Assembly (NCBI GenBank): GCA_015060835.1
Contig: SUXT01000010.1
Span: 1-45,068, forward strand
Reading direction: 5' to 3'
DNA length: 45,068 nt
Source of the DNA: Bacteroidales bacterium
GTDB taxonomy: Bacteria; Bacteroidota; Bacteroidia; Bacteroidales; Bacteroidaceae
The notes under the pieces: model-generated
Told to the model about the DNA's origin: nothing
Databases searched by the model: none
What the model saw: the letters and a program-made list of their open reading frames with translations, nothing else
Shown: one piece after another, positions 20,201-25,905 of the stretch
How the letters are laid out: the number at the start of each line of letters is the position of its first letter
Numbering within the stretch: the first letter of the stretch is position 1
Position numbers and translations under genes: made by a program

Positions 20201-22284
20201 AATACATGAAAGATAAGTATGCACCGTCGAACCGTATATTGCATACTTACCATGTTAAGGATTTGACCGAGCTCGATTGCCACAATATGGATATTGTCGA
20301 CCTCGACGGCATTCTCAAGTACTTGCCCGCAATAAAAAATGTCAATGCATCCGGTAACCAGCTTAAGACAATTGACCTGCAGTCTATGCCGAAGGTAGAA
20401 AGTCTTGATTTGTCGGATAATCTCGAACTGGAGAAACTTGCATTTGCAAAAACACCGGCTACCGACGTACTCAATTTATCCAATTCGTTTGTAGACGATG
20501 CTATTCTGGCTGCGGCTCTCAGCGGTGCTAAAAATGGTAAACTGATTGTTGATGGTGACGTTGGTCCGGCACTGTTGAAACTTGGAGCAACTGTTCCCAA
20601 AAATGTACCTCAAAGTATATCCATAAAGAGCAGAAACCGCGAACTTTTCGTAGATAACTGCTATGCAAATACTCTTGAGTTCGGAGGCAAGAGCATCGAA
20701 TTCCGATCGGCAAGAATGAATGCCCTGCTTTACACCTGCAAGGTAGAGACCCTGCGTCTGATGAACAGAGAAGAACCTATCGAACTTATCTTTACAACTG
20801 CTGATATGGCATTGATGTGGGTATGCAAATGGGTGAACGACAACCCCAACCGCAAATTCACTATGAGAATAAAAAGCGGCGATTCCTCTGTCGATTACAA
20901 AATAAACAATCTGCTCTCCCTTGTAAATGAGCAGACGAAAACCGGTCAGTTGAAGAATTTGACTGATGACACAAAGGTGATGGCGTGCCATATGATATTG
21001 AACTATGTGCATACAGGCGAAATATCCAAAGGTGTACTCTTCAGCAAGGTTCTTACCCAATTTGGCTTGGAAGATGAGTTTGCAGCACTCGAAAAATCTT
21101 CGCCAAGCAAGGCTCAATCGGGATATAAGGTAACTCTTCTGTCTGCAGGAGCGACAAAAATAAAAGTGGTGAAAGTTCTTATGGATGTATGCGACATGGG
21201 ATTGCAAGAAGCTTACGATTTCTGCAATCAAGCACCCAATGCCGACATCTCAATGAGTGAAAAAGCCGAAGCTGAGGATGTTAAGCTGGTTCTTGAAAAT
21301 GCAGGTGCGACAGTGAAGATTACAGTCGATGAAGAGGCTATTTTCAATGATAACGGTTATGACTTTGAAGTTGTACTTACTGCCGTCGGAGGGAATAAAC
21401 ACGGTGTTGTAAATGCAATCAGAACCACCTGTTCAAAGATGCTCACAGAGGCGAATGCCATTTGCAACAATGCTCCCGCAGCAATAGATACAGTAAAGAG
21501 TTATGCCGAGGCTCTTGAAATTAAAGAGGCTGTTGAGAGTGCCGGAGGAAGCATCGGAATAAACCCTGTTGCCGAAGTTTCTGAACAAGAAAAAGCCGTG
21601 CCTAACGAAGATGGTACATACAACGTTATATTGACCTCATACGGCAGTTCTAAACTTTCTGTAATAAAGGCTGTAAGAGATTTGTTGTCAGTGGGACTGA
21701 GCGAAGCAAAGAGCATTTGCGAGTCATTGCCCTATACACTGAAGAGTGTAAATACATACGAAGAGGCAGAGAACATAAAGACTGTTATTGTCAATGCCGG
21801 AGGAACAGTGGACATTCCCAATGCTCCGGCACAGCAACAGAGCGGCAGCTGTAAGGTTGTGCTTGTCTCATACGGTGCAAAAAAACTGAATGTAATAAAC
21901 GCTCTGCGAAGCATACTCGGTCTATCATTAATTGAAGCAAAGAACCTGTGCGAAAAGGCTCCCGTTACACTAAAGAGCGAGGTTACGCAAAAAGAGGCAG
22001 CAGAAATGAAAAAAGCAATAGAAGATGCCGGAGGAACAGTGGACATTTCCAATGCTCCGGCACAGCAACAGAGCGGCAGCCGTAAGGTTGTGCTTGTCTC
22101 ATACGGTGCAAAAAAACTGAATGTAATAAACGCTCTGCGAAGCATACTCGGTCTATCATTGATTGAAGCAAAGAGCCTGTGCGAAAAGGCTCCCGTTACA
22201 CTAAAGAGCGAGGTTACGCAAAAAGAGGCAGCAGAAATGAAAAAAGCAATAGAAGATGCCGGCGGCACAGTAGAACTGCGCTGA
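8281..22284 (+). CDS. giant exported repeat protein, 4667 aa, with LRRs and five L7/L12-C-terminal-like domains
   Basis: The signal peptide ends near AFS-Q (residues about 28-31); starts at 8281 and 8299 both give one. Repeats of about 165 residues begin near 32, 364, 523, 686, 851, 1020 and 1186, each with a PLPxxxxxYFxxPGxLFxIxLxN-like core and a G-E-T/K-L-T helix end. A beta-rich core follows (about 1700-2600, WRGFYFENLSCKLP onward) with acidic, Pro-rich linkers. Then come an Ig/FN3-like part near 2680, a coiled helical stretch (about 2880-2970) and a unique domain. A canonical EF-hand loop DKSKDGELQQNE (3319-3330) leads into leucine-rich repeats to about 4080. Residues 4282-4667 are five tandem domains matching the ribosomal L7/L12 C-terminal fold by sequence. 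The head repeats and FN3-protein neighbour recall TANFOR-type giant proteins of Bacteroidetes, but I could not test that. A surface fibre or adhesin role is inference. Confidence 0.85.
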   Translation: MKQHTTMIKHKILSIFMLVGALLSAVSAFSQVTVSVVPRQNPLPAQGTIYMTDPGRFFNISLTNTNGSELLPVRIEARIEGPIENGLNVWPSGESYLAIMAARTMPTYIPLQPGQTRVLTQTDLINMFRQYDAGTEMFGGGELYDMFQGGNENGTFGLLPEGHYGIKITAKSNYTETNDPGDVLGEGICYFDICYNANPPSFNNIQYLDDLSGNSDIIENSGYYTAYFPTDNPRFSWSEPTFNYKPLTITRQFIYDFRIYQLAVNQDPNDAIQHNGTIAYEQVGLMTPYCVVPYNVVAKLKRYTNVKYVAQVTARALVADASNPNYTIIGNGGKSEPVVLLMENNGLGGTNDDDIIVDNPDREYPINVEIEPKLTELTHAMESYFTTPGELFSITLENTSSENIPVCMLLQYYKGNWGVTAAPIRQHTNEFIEIKAGEKITLSDEDVNRLAGNYDFETDVIAFKAKTGFIIGKPTTEYFTERIDTAFLRVCKYTGGKPVLRETIIGKGRAPFTVSGNVVLGEMFNVSLDTKMPILPTKAGTYFKTPSRLFTLKIKSLAKQEMRIYPHMEYLTAADAVYSGVITKERLAANKYITIKPGETKEFSAEEIDKYLGGFKEYLKTVGEGEKETLTDSTLAIFDEAGGNMVRLSILDYDKLNMLNLEKDAPTQASLMQYSMSYPVSSSVSLGDVDITITSGQQPLPANGNVYINNPGRIFNITLKNLTGRDMKLVPILTYENRVIDGDRYSYTASKSSTSPEFVLKARETKTLTQKELKQLCGDTIASRYNHSTGEKEDNFKNFNEIITTDDINHLKLTLCDADSIRAIAESEPDRLQRITVSEQAYDFYADKEVKLNDIDVTLKLKMTPMPYNTRAYFTKPEKLFDVSITNNTDEDRNIVPTATYKFNDDAFCEYLSGSYKDKEVPSIAIKSGETISLTEEQVHKFFAGKQFFKIRRDVNDKVTEREVYDVTKADKEISLDPERVTHLIVGAYDYKVRVAYEDKINDFLLGESNISFQISNMVRLDDVSVIVKPKMNPLPADADLYFNSPGTLFEIELKNNTLNEYNVIPNMMYLFDEFGSYYGSVYKDDRLEKPIKLAANEVKKLTSQDINAICGKPDTIKCFEARLNGYVEKNVPDIKSILNLEAFNQLEVVVYNVDSLKSIPGNIENRKTRAMLGAGKSDFSAKNIKFSEVVVTVAPKAGATFKPDPEEYFEKPGSLFDVTLLNVTNEEQKVNLRLTFNDRYFINKPDSVITLKPEEKLKLSSSRLNNICGYDIFSYNAPVFECDSIGNIKKEQPRGIDIEFKKGENKVTGLVWRKLIEDKENPENFKTDTISRCDTIFQPALRDVWIGEYRLTLTDITKIEAKDKAQKDSTNECFKGKGYVHTTIMGIPARVTVEFDSIYINEKLQRVVKNGVRSITEKSAHVPLDIFKEEFVKELEESSKEEAEAKVDKFLKESNVGAFYTYVVGNAMQTINKIDSAGIVTLPLGLTVPLDKDLECPATIQLAKMEFNPTSANLDLIGEFVLPENDAPEKLGYSDILIFAARKLSTSPDKFLPESGSLGLVKDFTLKDPESEFMFTFKAPSNQDFEKATDGCYIAWENNKFKELCASISMNIPTEELIKDNGKDSIDPKVHPEITLTAYIADAEDWYATVKMDPFQVADAPGFTFSATGDSVGIIYDRSKRKTPTGIKFPEEYNYKTLGLSADPGKSEKAYNEWRGFYFENLSCKLPHFVELDDKGDSRVKFSVGNIIYDDSGFSMQASVDSLLNRGTPKLGGWRITLDKIYLNVKQGHFGDAGINGRVEIPLLYTNDSTKAQIGYLAKIQSIDHGNKKGLKMNFRAQQVEDSIYFDFMLAHVNFNKDKTYFNIQYNDSLPEKKRTLVELCLDGKVKITCSEKIGFELPDIPFENMRFANFPKNESKGKDKDKKSTEGQGVSSPDKNVNFHTGRWALAGDPGSDEGDFWGMPFVLENISMKIGDGAKHLGLYIEGGIVVMGNKKFGIGCTTGLTIWSEIDWEEMTVKYDSVQFNKLHVEGQYAGMLSVVGDLNVSEEKEKSGFDADLAVKLKGLFDIKLAGGYYKIEKTEKEFALDDEDEKKDKYYHAGYFLAHAGFGVGLPMGPVSLKSITGGIFINYSVAVSELTGASDYVKALEENLKPQYKSYGGTFGVGLVIGEETLVNGNANLLLMIDINKNGVRVPGFMFQGEVHALCASPNDDKGIVNADVTILYEDTTTPDPDPNDKNAVTPTPEEKKNEHKLFRLSITLDADIAAMYKKITNEEFQVKAPLTDLQELDQKNADAENQGEKKSDKSDAGKAESKGYIKANCGVSINLELEVRNYPSRDKTYWHLYIGQPDESKRCRITFIDFEVGRKSPVGLWAKLYANAYLCIGNELPGNGQLPPIPERVQEALGMKGADGKVDASLKSKLDKAREQTMKGGPAGDINGGIMTGAAIGAEIGCNAVFCYADVEGMLGMDLVLKQYAEGVRCTDGSRAGGKNGFYASGQVYAMLKGELGLMLNLWIFSGKVPLVDMTLGALLQGGFPNPTWVYGRLRAKGEVLGGLIKFSSSIDMKAGKVCVPEMGNPLDDIKVFGDAQPGSEDIEKGWSEKSITSCYGKSTFTTNMKIDKILTLVDESATMELHGMGGEGNDVTRKYVFHLDNNFEMKEYDDSDPSNDDRSAITSYIAHINPTYDKENYELQTGSLEPNTLYRIRLRGTCKEIVNGKEVDPIYKDSLSNYKEVHRPYEDIRYIYFRTGDLSDNINDEVKGFLPNNTKFTCTLENATQPSFMEQHVRSDYWQNPDHEFVASVKVYDENRKMYVLPDAVQGLRKGQTSKFENLRVVEVVEQGIDEDGNEFKYATVMLEKPLPGEFFEKNKNYRFEIQRIDRAQLDNYINMVEENYKSIMAMTKEDMKQYEEQLDAIDEAIASGDAKAGDANTNQAIRDLYNYYKEVSATYGENEAEQRVNEYKEQLKSNTSGFAEVVYSQEYKYNGIETFHDYMALDRGDIMWDGFTDWGEKSYSTLYCKVKDVTINDKDFRYNNPYYALNFWHSHAAVCYDNTPSYDFCDRAYRECYADGLKGGVTFEPGYRWLRNGICDTGKMTDAEYEQLYSPKYNKKWYSYDDIKGNYKSNGYMVIQDILDAFYYDAHIAETFDKKIREAYSQKKRGKFDFTTEADNGTMIKAYWRTYAQMVDVDHARIPKWQVGLMYAADHPGKYGLRENTSGRLATCSYKYMSGEWPLFEANDFLKRISRVAVAIRFCDGYNIAKAKSSSGIKFGVRPSTSAMRTVIISSNIKNNEIKSYKIENETKVLVADEALRSYLVKNYDKSKDGELQQNELDAITTLELDFNNIKVTRRNNSRNFGRGVGVRNTYDTIYIKSLDALKNMPNLKVLRLCNGNNRRHADFLRNNTTLLFNGNPQLHTVVMDRWYVDSIDFRSNTALRTLKIDMRDYSQSTPDGRSRIDRNYVHSKGVKSIDLSQNHSLEILHVIDCNLNNIDLSNIANLQEVDLRMNHLGKIDLTESFRLQENDVNVGWQTSALLVGKAVGNYTYGVDVNVSRFGTSKDYAQRINQESSPNFKVKFIQEKYEHNYSANMDERLLKEIIRQADEAGANDYVEWAGNVVVFNADDCGIESIEYLDMLMPQLERLSVKNNKLKVLDLSGFSRLEEVNAENNNISKINVKSKNKITRLSVNNNELNSLPINLLTSIERLDCNSNNIEILYVNDCSRLSRLDCSNNNLTELALDKLSKLSVLDCSDNKFSAGTITFPVNARFTTFKAQRCLGDIKEVDLSNSNTLRTVNVSGNKALKSLTLPSGNGVLTSVYAADCALLTTNFIEGINNGNYKGIEEINLSNNPELPVDITYSPERCPQLKRLNVTGCDVKRVFLGNKTGSKITSLCVGVPQRKYGQKVAVQVLAGKWFESWDEWKDWPENIHTTYMVRVNNSSYQNYIIDWYDKSVATNLEQITKSDDAMRAAMGETFYKYMKDKYAPSNRILHTYHVKDLTELDCHNMDIVDLDGILKYLPAIKNVNASGNQLKTIDLQSMPKVESLDLSDNLELEKLAFAKTPATDVLNLSNSFVDDAILAAALSGAKNGKLIVDGDVGPALLKLGATVPKNVPQSISIKSRNRELFVDNCYANTLEFGGKSIEFRSARMNALLYTCKVETLRLMNREEPIELIFTTADMALMWVCKWVNDNPNRKFTMRIKSGDSSVDYKINNLLSLVNEQTKTGQLKNLTDDTKVMACHMILNYVHTGEISKGVLFSKVLTQFGLEDEFAALEKSSPSKAQSGYKVTLLSAGATKIKVVKVLMDVCDMGLQEAYDFCNQAPNADISMSEKAEAEDVKLVLENAGATVKITVDEEAIFNDNGYDFEVVLTAVGGNKHGVVNAIRTTCSKMLTEANAICNNAPAAIDTVKSYAEALEIKEAVESAGGSIGINPVAEVSEQEKAVPNEDGTYNVILTSYGSSKLSVIKAVRDLLSVGLSEAKSICESLPYTLKSVNTYEEAENIKTVIVNAGGTVDIPNAPAQQQSGSCKVVLVSYGAKKLNVINALRSILGLSLIEAKNLCEKAPVTLKSEVTQKEAAEMKKAIEDAGGTVDISNAPAQQQSGSRKVVLVSYGAKKLNVINALRSILGLSLIEAKSLCEKAPVTLKSEVTQKEAAEMKKAIEDAGGTVELR
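8371..12110 (+). repeat. seven ~165-residue repeats in the giant protein
   Basis: Repeats start near nt 8374, 9370, 9847, 10336, 10831, 11338 and 11836. From the second on the spacing is 159-169 residues. The first-to-second distance (332 residues) is about two units and includes an extra FN3-like domain (DNPRFSWSEP...YDFRIYQL). Shared core: P-L/M-P, then Y-F/I-x-x-P-G-x-L/I-F-x-I/V-x-L-x-N, then a charged E-T-x-x-L-T/S-x-x-x-(I/V/L) helix ending in C/A-G. Units are well diverged in DNA, so the array is old. Confidence 0.75.
18235..20500 (+). repeat. EF-hand loop plus leucine-rich repeats in the giant protein
   Basis: Residues 3319-3330 form a 12-residue EF-hand loop with D1, S3, D5, G6, L8 and E12 in place. 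It is followed by LRR units of the form LxxLDLSxNxxL/LDCSxNNL, for example near 18684, 19212, 19390, 19447 and 20400. An insert of about 100 residues (SPNFKVKFIQEKYEHNYS...) splits them. This EF-hand-then-LRR arrangement is common in secreted Bacteroidetes LRR proteins and suggests a calcium-stabilised recognition surface. Confidence 0.7.
21124..22281 (+). repeat. five tandem L7/L12 C-terminal-domain-like repeats
   Basis: Units begin at nt 21124, 21358, 21619, 21850 and 22081 (residues 4282, 4360, 4447, 4524 and 4601), each about 67 residues plus a linker. Each has the pattern V-x-L-x-(S/A)-x-G-(A/S)-x-K-(L/I)-x-V-(I/V)-(K/N)-x-(L/V)-R, then G-L-(S/Q)-(L/E)-x-EA-K-x-(L/I)-C-E-x-(A/L)-P, ending A-G-G-T-V-(D/E)-(I/L). 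This tracks the E. coli L7/L12 C-terminal domain almost without gaps. Residues equivalent to L7/L12 K65, I69, R73, L80 and K84 are kept in units 3-5; units 1 and 2 are more diverged. Confidence 0.85.
21793..22254 (+). repeat. 231-bp nearly identical tandem duplication
   Basis: Nucleotides 21793-22023 and 22024-22254 align without gaps and differ at only four positions by my reading: P/S and C/R in the linker and domain start, one silent change in a Leu-Ile stretch, and one N/S. The unit is 77 codons and includes the NAPAQQQSGS linker. It is a recent in-frame duplication of the fourth L7/L12-like unit. Confidence 0.9.
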
Positions 22285-22329
22285 TGTACGGATAAACATT
22301 GAAAGTTAAAGAAAAAACAGAAACAATAT

Positions 22330-24627
22330 ATGAGAGGATTTTCGAAAATAGTAAAAATGGTCGTTGCAGCTCTTGTCATTACAAGTGTTTTACCTGTGCA
22401 TGCGGCTGAGACAGATAGAAAGATTTTAAACAAGGATGCAAGAAGCACCAACACTGTCCCGGATGACACGACAAAAGTAAATGTTGTTGACATCAGCAAG
22501 ATGAGCCGCGAAGAGTATGAGCGCTATCTGCTAACAGCCAAGATAGACACTACACGCAAAGACACAATGATGGTAGCCTTTTCGGTGCATGTGCTTGCGC
22601 GTCCCAAAGGCGACAGGGTGCTCCTGCGTTGGGCGCCGGATGAATTTGCCCCATGGTATCTTGCCAACAAATATGGATACAATCTGTTGCGTATAAATGA
22701 AGAAAGTGTAATCGATACACTGAAAAAGGGAATGCTTCCTATGCCGCTCGAAACAATGAAGCAACATTTTGCACCCACCGATTCGCTTGCGGGTGCAATG
22801 GCACAGATGCTTTATGGAAAAGGCACAGGACTCAATAATGCAATAGGCAACGATGGCGCTGAGGGCATCATGCAGGTGTACGAAGAGCAGCAGACGCGCT
22901 TCGCCTATGCAATGCTTCTTGCCGAAATACGCCCTGACCTTGCAGAGGCTATGGCGCTGATGTATATTGACAGCACAGCAAGAAAAGGTAAGGAGTATAC
23001 ATATTATGTAACCACCAATATCCCCAGGAAAGAGCTTACTATGGTATATCAGCCTGCTACGGTAAAGAATGTCAAGACAGATCCTCCCCATTTCGAACCG
23101 GTAATAACTGACTCTATCGGTACCGACGGATACTCTACCCGCATCTTTTGGCCCATGAACCCCATGTATAGTTCCTATGACATAGAGTGTCGTTTCAACG
23201 GAGGCGAGTGGAAGAAGCTGAACAAAAACCGTTTCATGACACTTATTACATACGAGGACGAATCTGTTGCACAGAACATATATGAAAATGCCAATTTGGT
23301 TCCGGGAACATACGAATACCGCATTTGCGGCTATGATTCGTTTGGCGAAAAGAGCAATTACAGCAAAATACATAAGGTGGAAATGCCAGACATACTGCCA
23401 CCTACCGCGCCTGTAATAAAAAAGTTCTATGTTGAACGTCCCACGGAAAATACCATCCTTGCCGACATCATCTGGGAAAAAAACAATATCGAGCCCGACT
23501 TCAAAGGTTACAATATATATTACTATAATCCGCAGTTGGACTCCATTTGGGTGAAGCTGAACGACAAACTGTTAGCGCCACAAGATACAACATTCCGTTG
23601 CGAGGTAACATATCTTGGAACCGGACGTGTGACGGTGGTTGCCCTTGACACTCTTGACAACGCATCGCCTTCTATGCCGCAAGAACTGTTCATTGCAGAC
23701 TTTACTCCCCCCTCTCCTCCCAAAGGATTGGAGTATGTAATGTCGCCTACAGGAAGCGTTCTTATCAAATGGGAAAAAAGTCCCGACCCCGATGTTGCAG
23801 GATACAACCTCTATTATGCAAACGACACCACACACACTTTCCTGCAAAAGGCAGGACGCATGACGCGTAATACGATGATATTTGACACCTTGAAGGTAAC
23901 AGGAGTAGCACAACGTTTCACATACTACCGTGTGAAGGCATTCGACTATTCAGGCAACGAGTCGAAATTTTCGGATATCCTCACAGTGAAGCGCAAGAAC
24001 TACGATGCACCCCGTCCTTGTCGCATTGACTCCACATGGATGGATGAGGAGAGAGTATACATGACGTGGTTCCCATCTTCTGAATTTGATGTCGATAAGT
24101 TCTATATATACCGTCGTATGCATGGCGATGAATTCAATTCACTGATAGGTGTATATACAAAAGATTCCATAAGAAACGGACGTCTGCATATATCGGACGC
24201 CCCCGTCCCCAACCGTCAGAAACGCTATTATTACCACATAGAGACAATAAACGAGACAGGTATCACTTCAGAACCATCGGCAGAAACCTCTTTTCTGTTC
24301 AAAGGAAGTACAGTCTATCCGCTTGCAATAAAGATCGGTGCAGGCTATCGTGCCGACGACGACAAAGTGTATATCGGCTGGGATATATCGGGACTCACAC
24401 AGGAAATGATAGACGACGGAGCATACATCTGTATATACAAGATGTGGAGCGACGATGATATTTTCAGACACATAGAGTCATTGAGTATCGACAAGCGCAA
24501 CACCATTGACCACCACATGAAGCCCGGTGACGAAGCCGAATATCGTGTGCGTGTGCGTTCGAAAAATGGGAAAATAAGTCCCTATTCAAACACTGTAAAG
24601 GTTACAGTACCCGGCAAAGAGAAGTAA
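22330..24627 (+). CDS. exported multi-domain fibronectin type III protein, 765 aa
   Basis: The signal peptide is MRGFSKIVKMVVAALVITSV...VHA. After a disordered start, FN3-like modules appear near residue 85 (VHVLARPKGDRVLLRWAPDE), 357 (PPTAPVIKKFYVERP), 460 (PPSPPKGLEYVMSPTGSVLI), 560 (APRPCRID...VYMTWFPSSEFDV) and 668 (KIGAGYRADDDKVYIGWD). An inserted helical segment lies around 160-215 (MAQMLYGKGTGLNNA...AYAMLLAEIRPDLAEAM). No catalytic motif or sorting tail is visible. It begins 45 nt after the giant gene and is probably co-transcribed with it. FN3 chains of this type usually serve as spacers or binding arms, so a role as a structural partner of the giant protein is likely but inferred. 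Confidence 0.8.
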   Translation: MRGFSKIVKMVVAALVITSVLPVHAAETDRKILNKDARSTNTVPDDTTKVNVVDISKMSREEYERYLLTAKIDTTRKDTMMVAFSVHVLARPKGDRVLLRWAPDEFAPWYLANKYGYNLLRINEESVIDTLKKGMLPMPLETMKQHFAPTDSLAGAMAQMLYGKGTGLNNAIGNDGAEGIMQVYEEQQTRFAYAMLLAEIRPDLAEAMALMYIDSTARKGKEYTYYVTTNIPRKELTMVYQPATVKNVKTDPPHFEPVITDSIGTDGYSTRIFWPMNPMYSSYDIECRFNGGEWKKLNKNRFMTLITYEDESVAQNIYENANLVPGTYEYRICGYDSFGEKSNYSKIHKVEMPDILPPTAPVIKKFYVERPTENTILADIIWEKNNIEPDFKGYNIYYYNPQLDSIWVKLNDKLLAPQDTTFRCEVTYLGTGRVTVVALDTLDNASPSMPQELFIADFTPPSPPKGLEYVMSPTGSVLIKWEKSPDPDVAGYNLYYANDTTHTFLQKAGRMTRNTMIFDTLKVTGVAQRFTYYRVKAFDYSGNESKFSDILTVKRKNYDAPRPCRIDSTWMDEERVYMTWFPSSEFDVDKFYIYRRMHGDEFNSLIGVYTKDSIRNGRLHISDAPVPNRQKRYYYHIETINETGITSEPSAETSFLFKGSTVYPLAIKIGAGYRADDDKVYIGWDISGLTQEMIDDGAYICIYKMWSDDDIFRHIESLSIDKRNTIDHHMKPGDEAEYRVRVRSKNGKISPYSNTVKVTVPGKEK

Positions 24628-24637
24628 CAGAATATGT

Positions 24638-24653
24638 ATGGGAATATTCCCAT
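24638..24653. promoter_or_regulatory. perfect 16-bp palindrome in an intergenic gap
   Basis: ATGGGAATATTCCCAT is an exact 16-bp dyad in the 60-nt gap between the FN3 protein and the lipoprotein gene. It has no loop, so it is more likely a dimeric protein-binding site than an RNA hairpin. Its function is unknown. Confidence 0.35.
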
Positions 24654-24687
24654 TGAAGACAAACAGAAGTTTCGCAACATAAACTGA

Positions 24688-25389
24688 ATGGCAATGAAAC
24701 TTACAAGAGATATATTATTGCTAATACTGACAGCAGCATTTTGCTCCTGTGGAGAATTATTCATCTTCGATACGGACAATCCGAACATCGACGGCTTGAG
24801 CATTTCGCATCACGAAATAGACCTGCATGTGGGCGACTCGATATATTTTGATACATATCTGACTCCTGACACACTGCCTGCGTCATTTTATTGGTTCGTA
24901 CAGGGCGACGAAGAGGCAGTGGAACTTGCAGGCAGACGACTTTATGCCATCAATCCCGGACGGGCTGTAGTTACGGTAGAGGCACGGACGACCAACATCG
25001 ACAACACCACGAACACAGTTTCGGACAGTTGCATTGTAAATGTTTTTAAATGGGACGGATGCAGTCCCGATGAATTTCTATATGAAACAGTAGTATATTC
25101 GTCGTTGGTTGTTGATGGCGTATCGCTGACTGAATCACTTGGAAATACGCGTCTGGTAGCAGTGGTTGACGGTGAAATACGTGCCGAGGCTGTGATGCGT
25201 TCGGCATACGGCATTCCATATCTCGAAATGCGCATAAAGGCTCTGTGGCCGGGCGAGCAGGCGGCAATATTATGCTATCATCCGTCTACATATCAGCTTT
25301 TCGAACTTGGTTCCATCAACCTCACCGGTGAAACATACGGCACGCTGTCCAATCTGGTAAAATACAGATGCAACAGCCGCAACAATTAG
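24688..25389 (+). CDS. lipoprotein with Ig-like and AAF/VVDGE-type domain, 233 aa
   Basis: The N-terminus is a lipoprotein signal ending LTAAFCSC, with acylation probably at one of the two Cys (about residue 19 or 21). Residues about 35-115 form a Big2-like Ig module (GLSISHHEIDLHVGDSIYFD ... PGRAVVTVEART). Residues about 140-225 (NTRLVAVVDGEIRAEA...AAILCYHPSTYQLFELG) share the layout of the C-terminal AAFVGEECRG domain of the 1308-residue protein at the start of the locus. The start may be 24688 or the second Met at 24694, which gives a cleaner signal. Likely an outer-membrane-anchored partner in the surface complex. Confidence 0.7.
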   Translation: MAMKLTRDILLLILTAAFCSCGELFIFDTDNPNIDGLSISHHEIDLHVGDSIYFDTYLTPDTLPASFYWFVQGDEEAVELAGRRLYAINPGRAVVTVEARTTNIDNTTNTVSDSCIVNVFKWDGCSPDEFLYETVVYSSLVVDGVSLTESLGNTRLVAVVDGEIRAEAVMRSAYGIPYLEMRIKALWPGEQAAILCYHPSTYQLFELGSINLTGETYGTLSNLVKYRCNSRNN

Positions 25390-25410
25390 AAACAGATTAA
25401 ATATAAGGAT

Positions 25411-25905
25411 ATGAAAAAGTTTGTTTTTCTTCTTATTGGTTTATTTATATATACAGCAGCATCTGCCGATGATAAACTTAAACAATACGATTGTGTACAA
25501 GTGTTGCTGACAGACGGACGAATTTTTGACATCGAGATTGATGCAGAATCGTCGATATACTCCTACACAAAGGATTCTGTTCAGTATGTAGAGGTCATAG
25601 GCAAACGCGAAGAATATATTTTTGAGCGCACAGAAATGCGTTCGGTAAAATTTATAGAGGCGGTTTTTACCTCTATCGACAACCTGCCAATTGTGGATGA
25701 CTCCAATCCTTTGCGATATGCCGACGGAGCTTTGATGTTTCACCGTTCATTGAATGGAGCAACGTTGTATATATTCGATGCCGCGGGCAAACAGATGCTC
25801 TCGGCCGTTGTATGCTCCGATTCTTATGTCAGTCTGAAGCATTTTGCCAAAGGCATATATGTGGCACAAGTTAATGGTTACAGAATTAAAGTGGTAGTAC
25901 GATGA
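25411..25905 (+). CDS. small exported protein with type IX-like C-terminal tail, 164 aa
   Basis: The signal peptide is MKKFVFLLIGLFIYTAASA-D. A short N-terminal beta domain (YDCVQVLLTDGRIFDIEIDA ... MRSVKFIE) is followed by a C-terminal module (LRYADGALMFHRS ... LYIFDAAGKQM ... FAKGIYVAQVNGYRIKVVVR). The latter has the YDxxGKxV...GxYxVxVxG...K pattern of type IX secretion sorting domains. The stop overlaps the next start as ATGA at 25902-25905, so translation is probably coupled. Gut Bacteroides keep such tails even without a full type IX system, so the export route is uncertain. Confidence 0.75.
   Translation: MKKFVFLLIGLFIYTAASADDKLKQYDCVQVLLTDGRIFDIEIDAESSIYSYTKDSVQYVEVIGKREEYIFERTEMRSVKFIEAVFTSIDNLPIVDDSNPLRYADGALMFHRSLNGATLYIFDAAGKQMLSAVVCSDSYVSLKHFAKGIYVAQVNGYRIKVVVR

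Noticed and set aside
8281-22284. Assembly artefact joining several genes into the giant frame
   Set aside because: The frame is open for 4667 codons with one signal peptide at the start, continuous repeat periodicity and no internal start contexts or composition breaks.
21732-22499. 255-codon antisense frame across the L7/L12-like array
   Set aside because: Its internal repeats merely mirror the forward repeats; there is no start context and no family resemblance.
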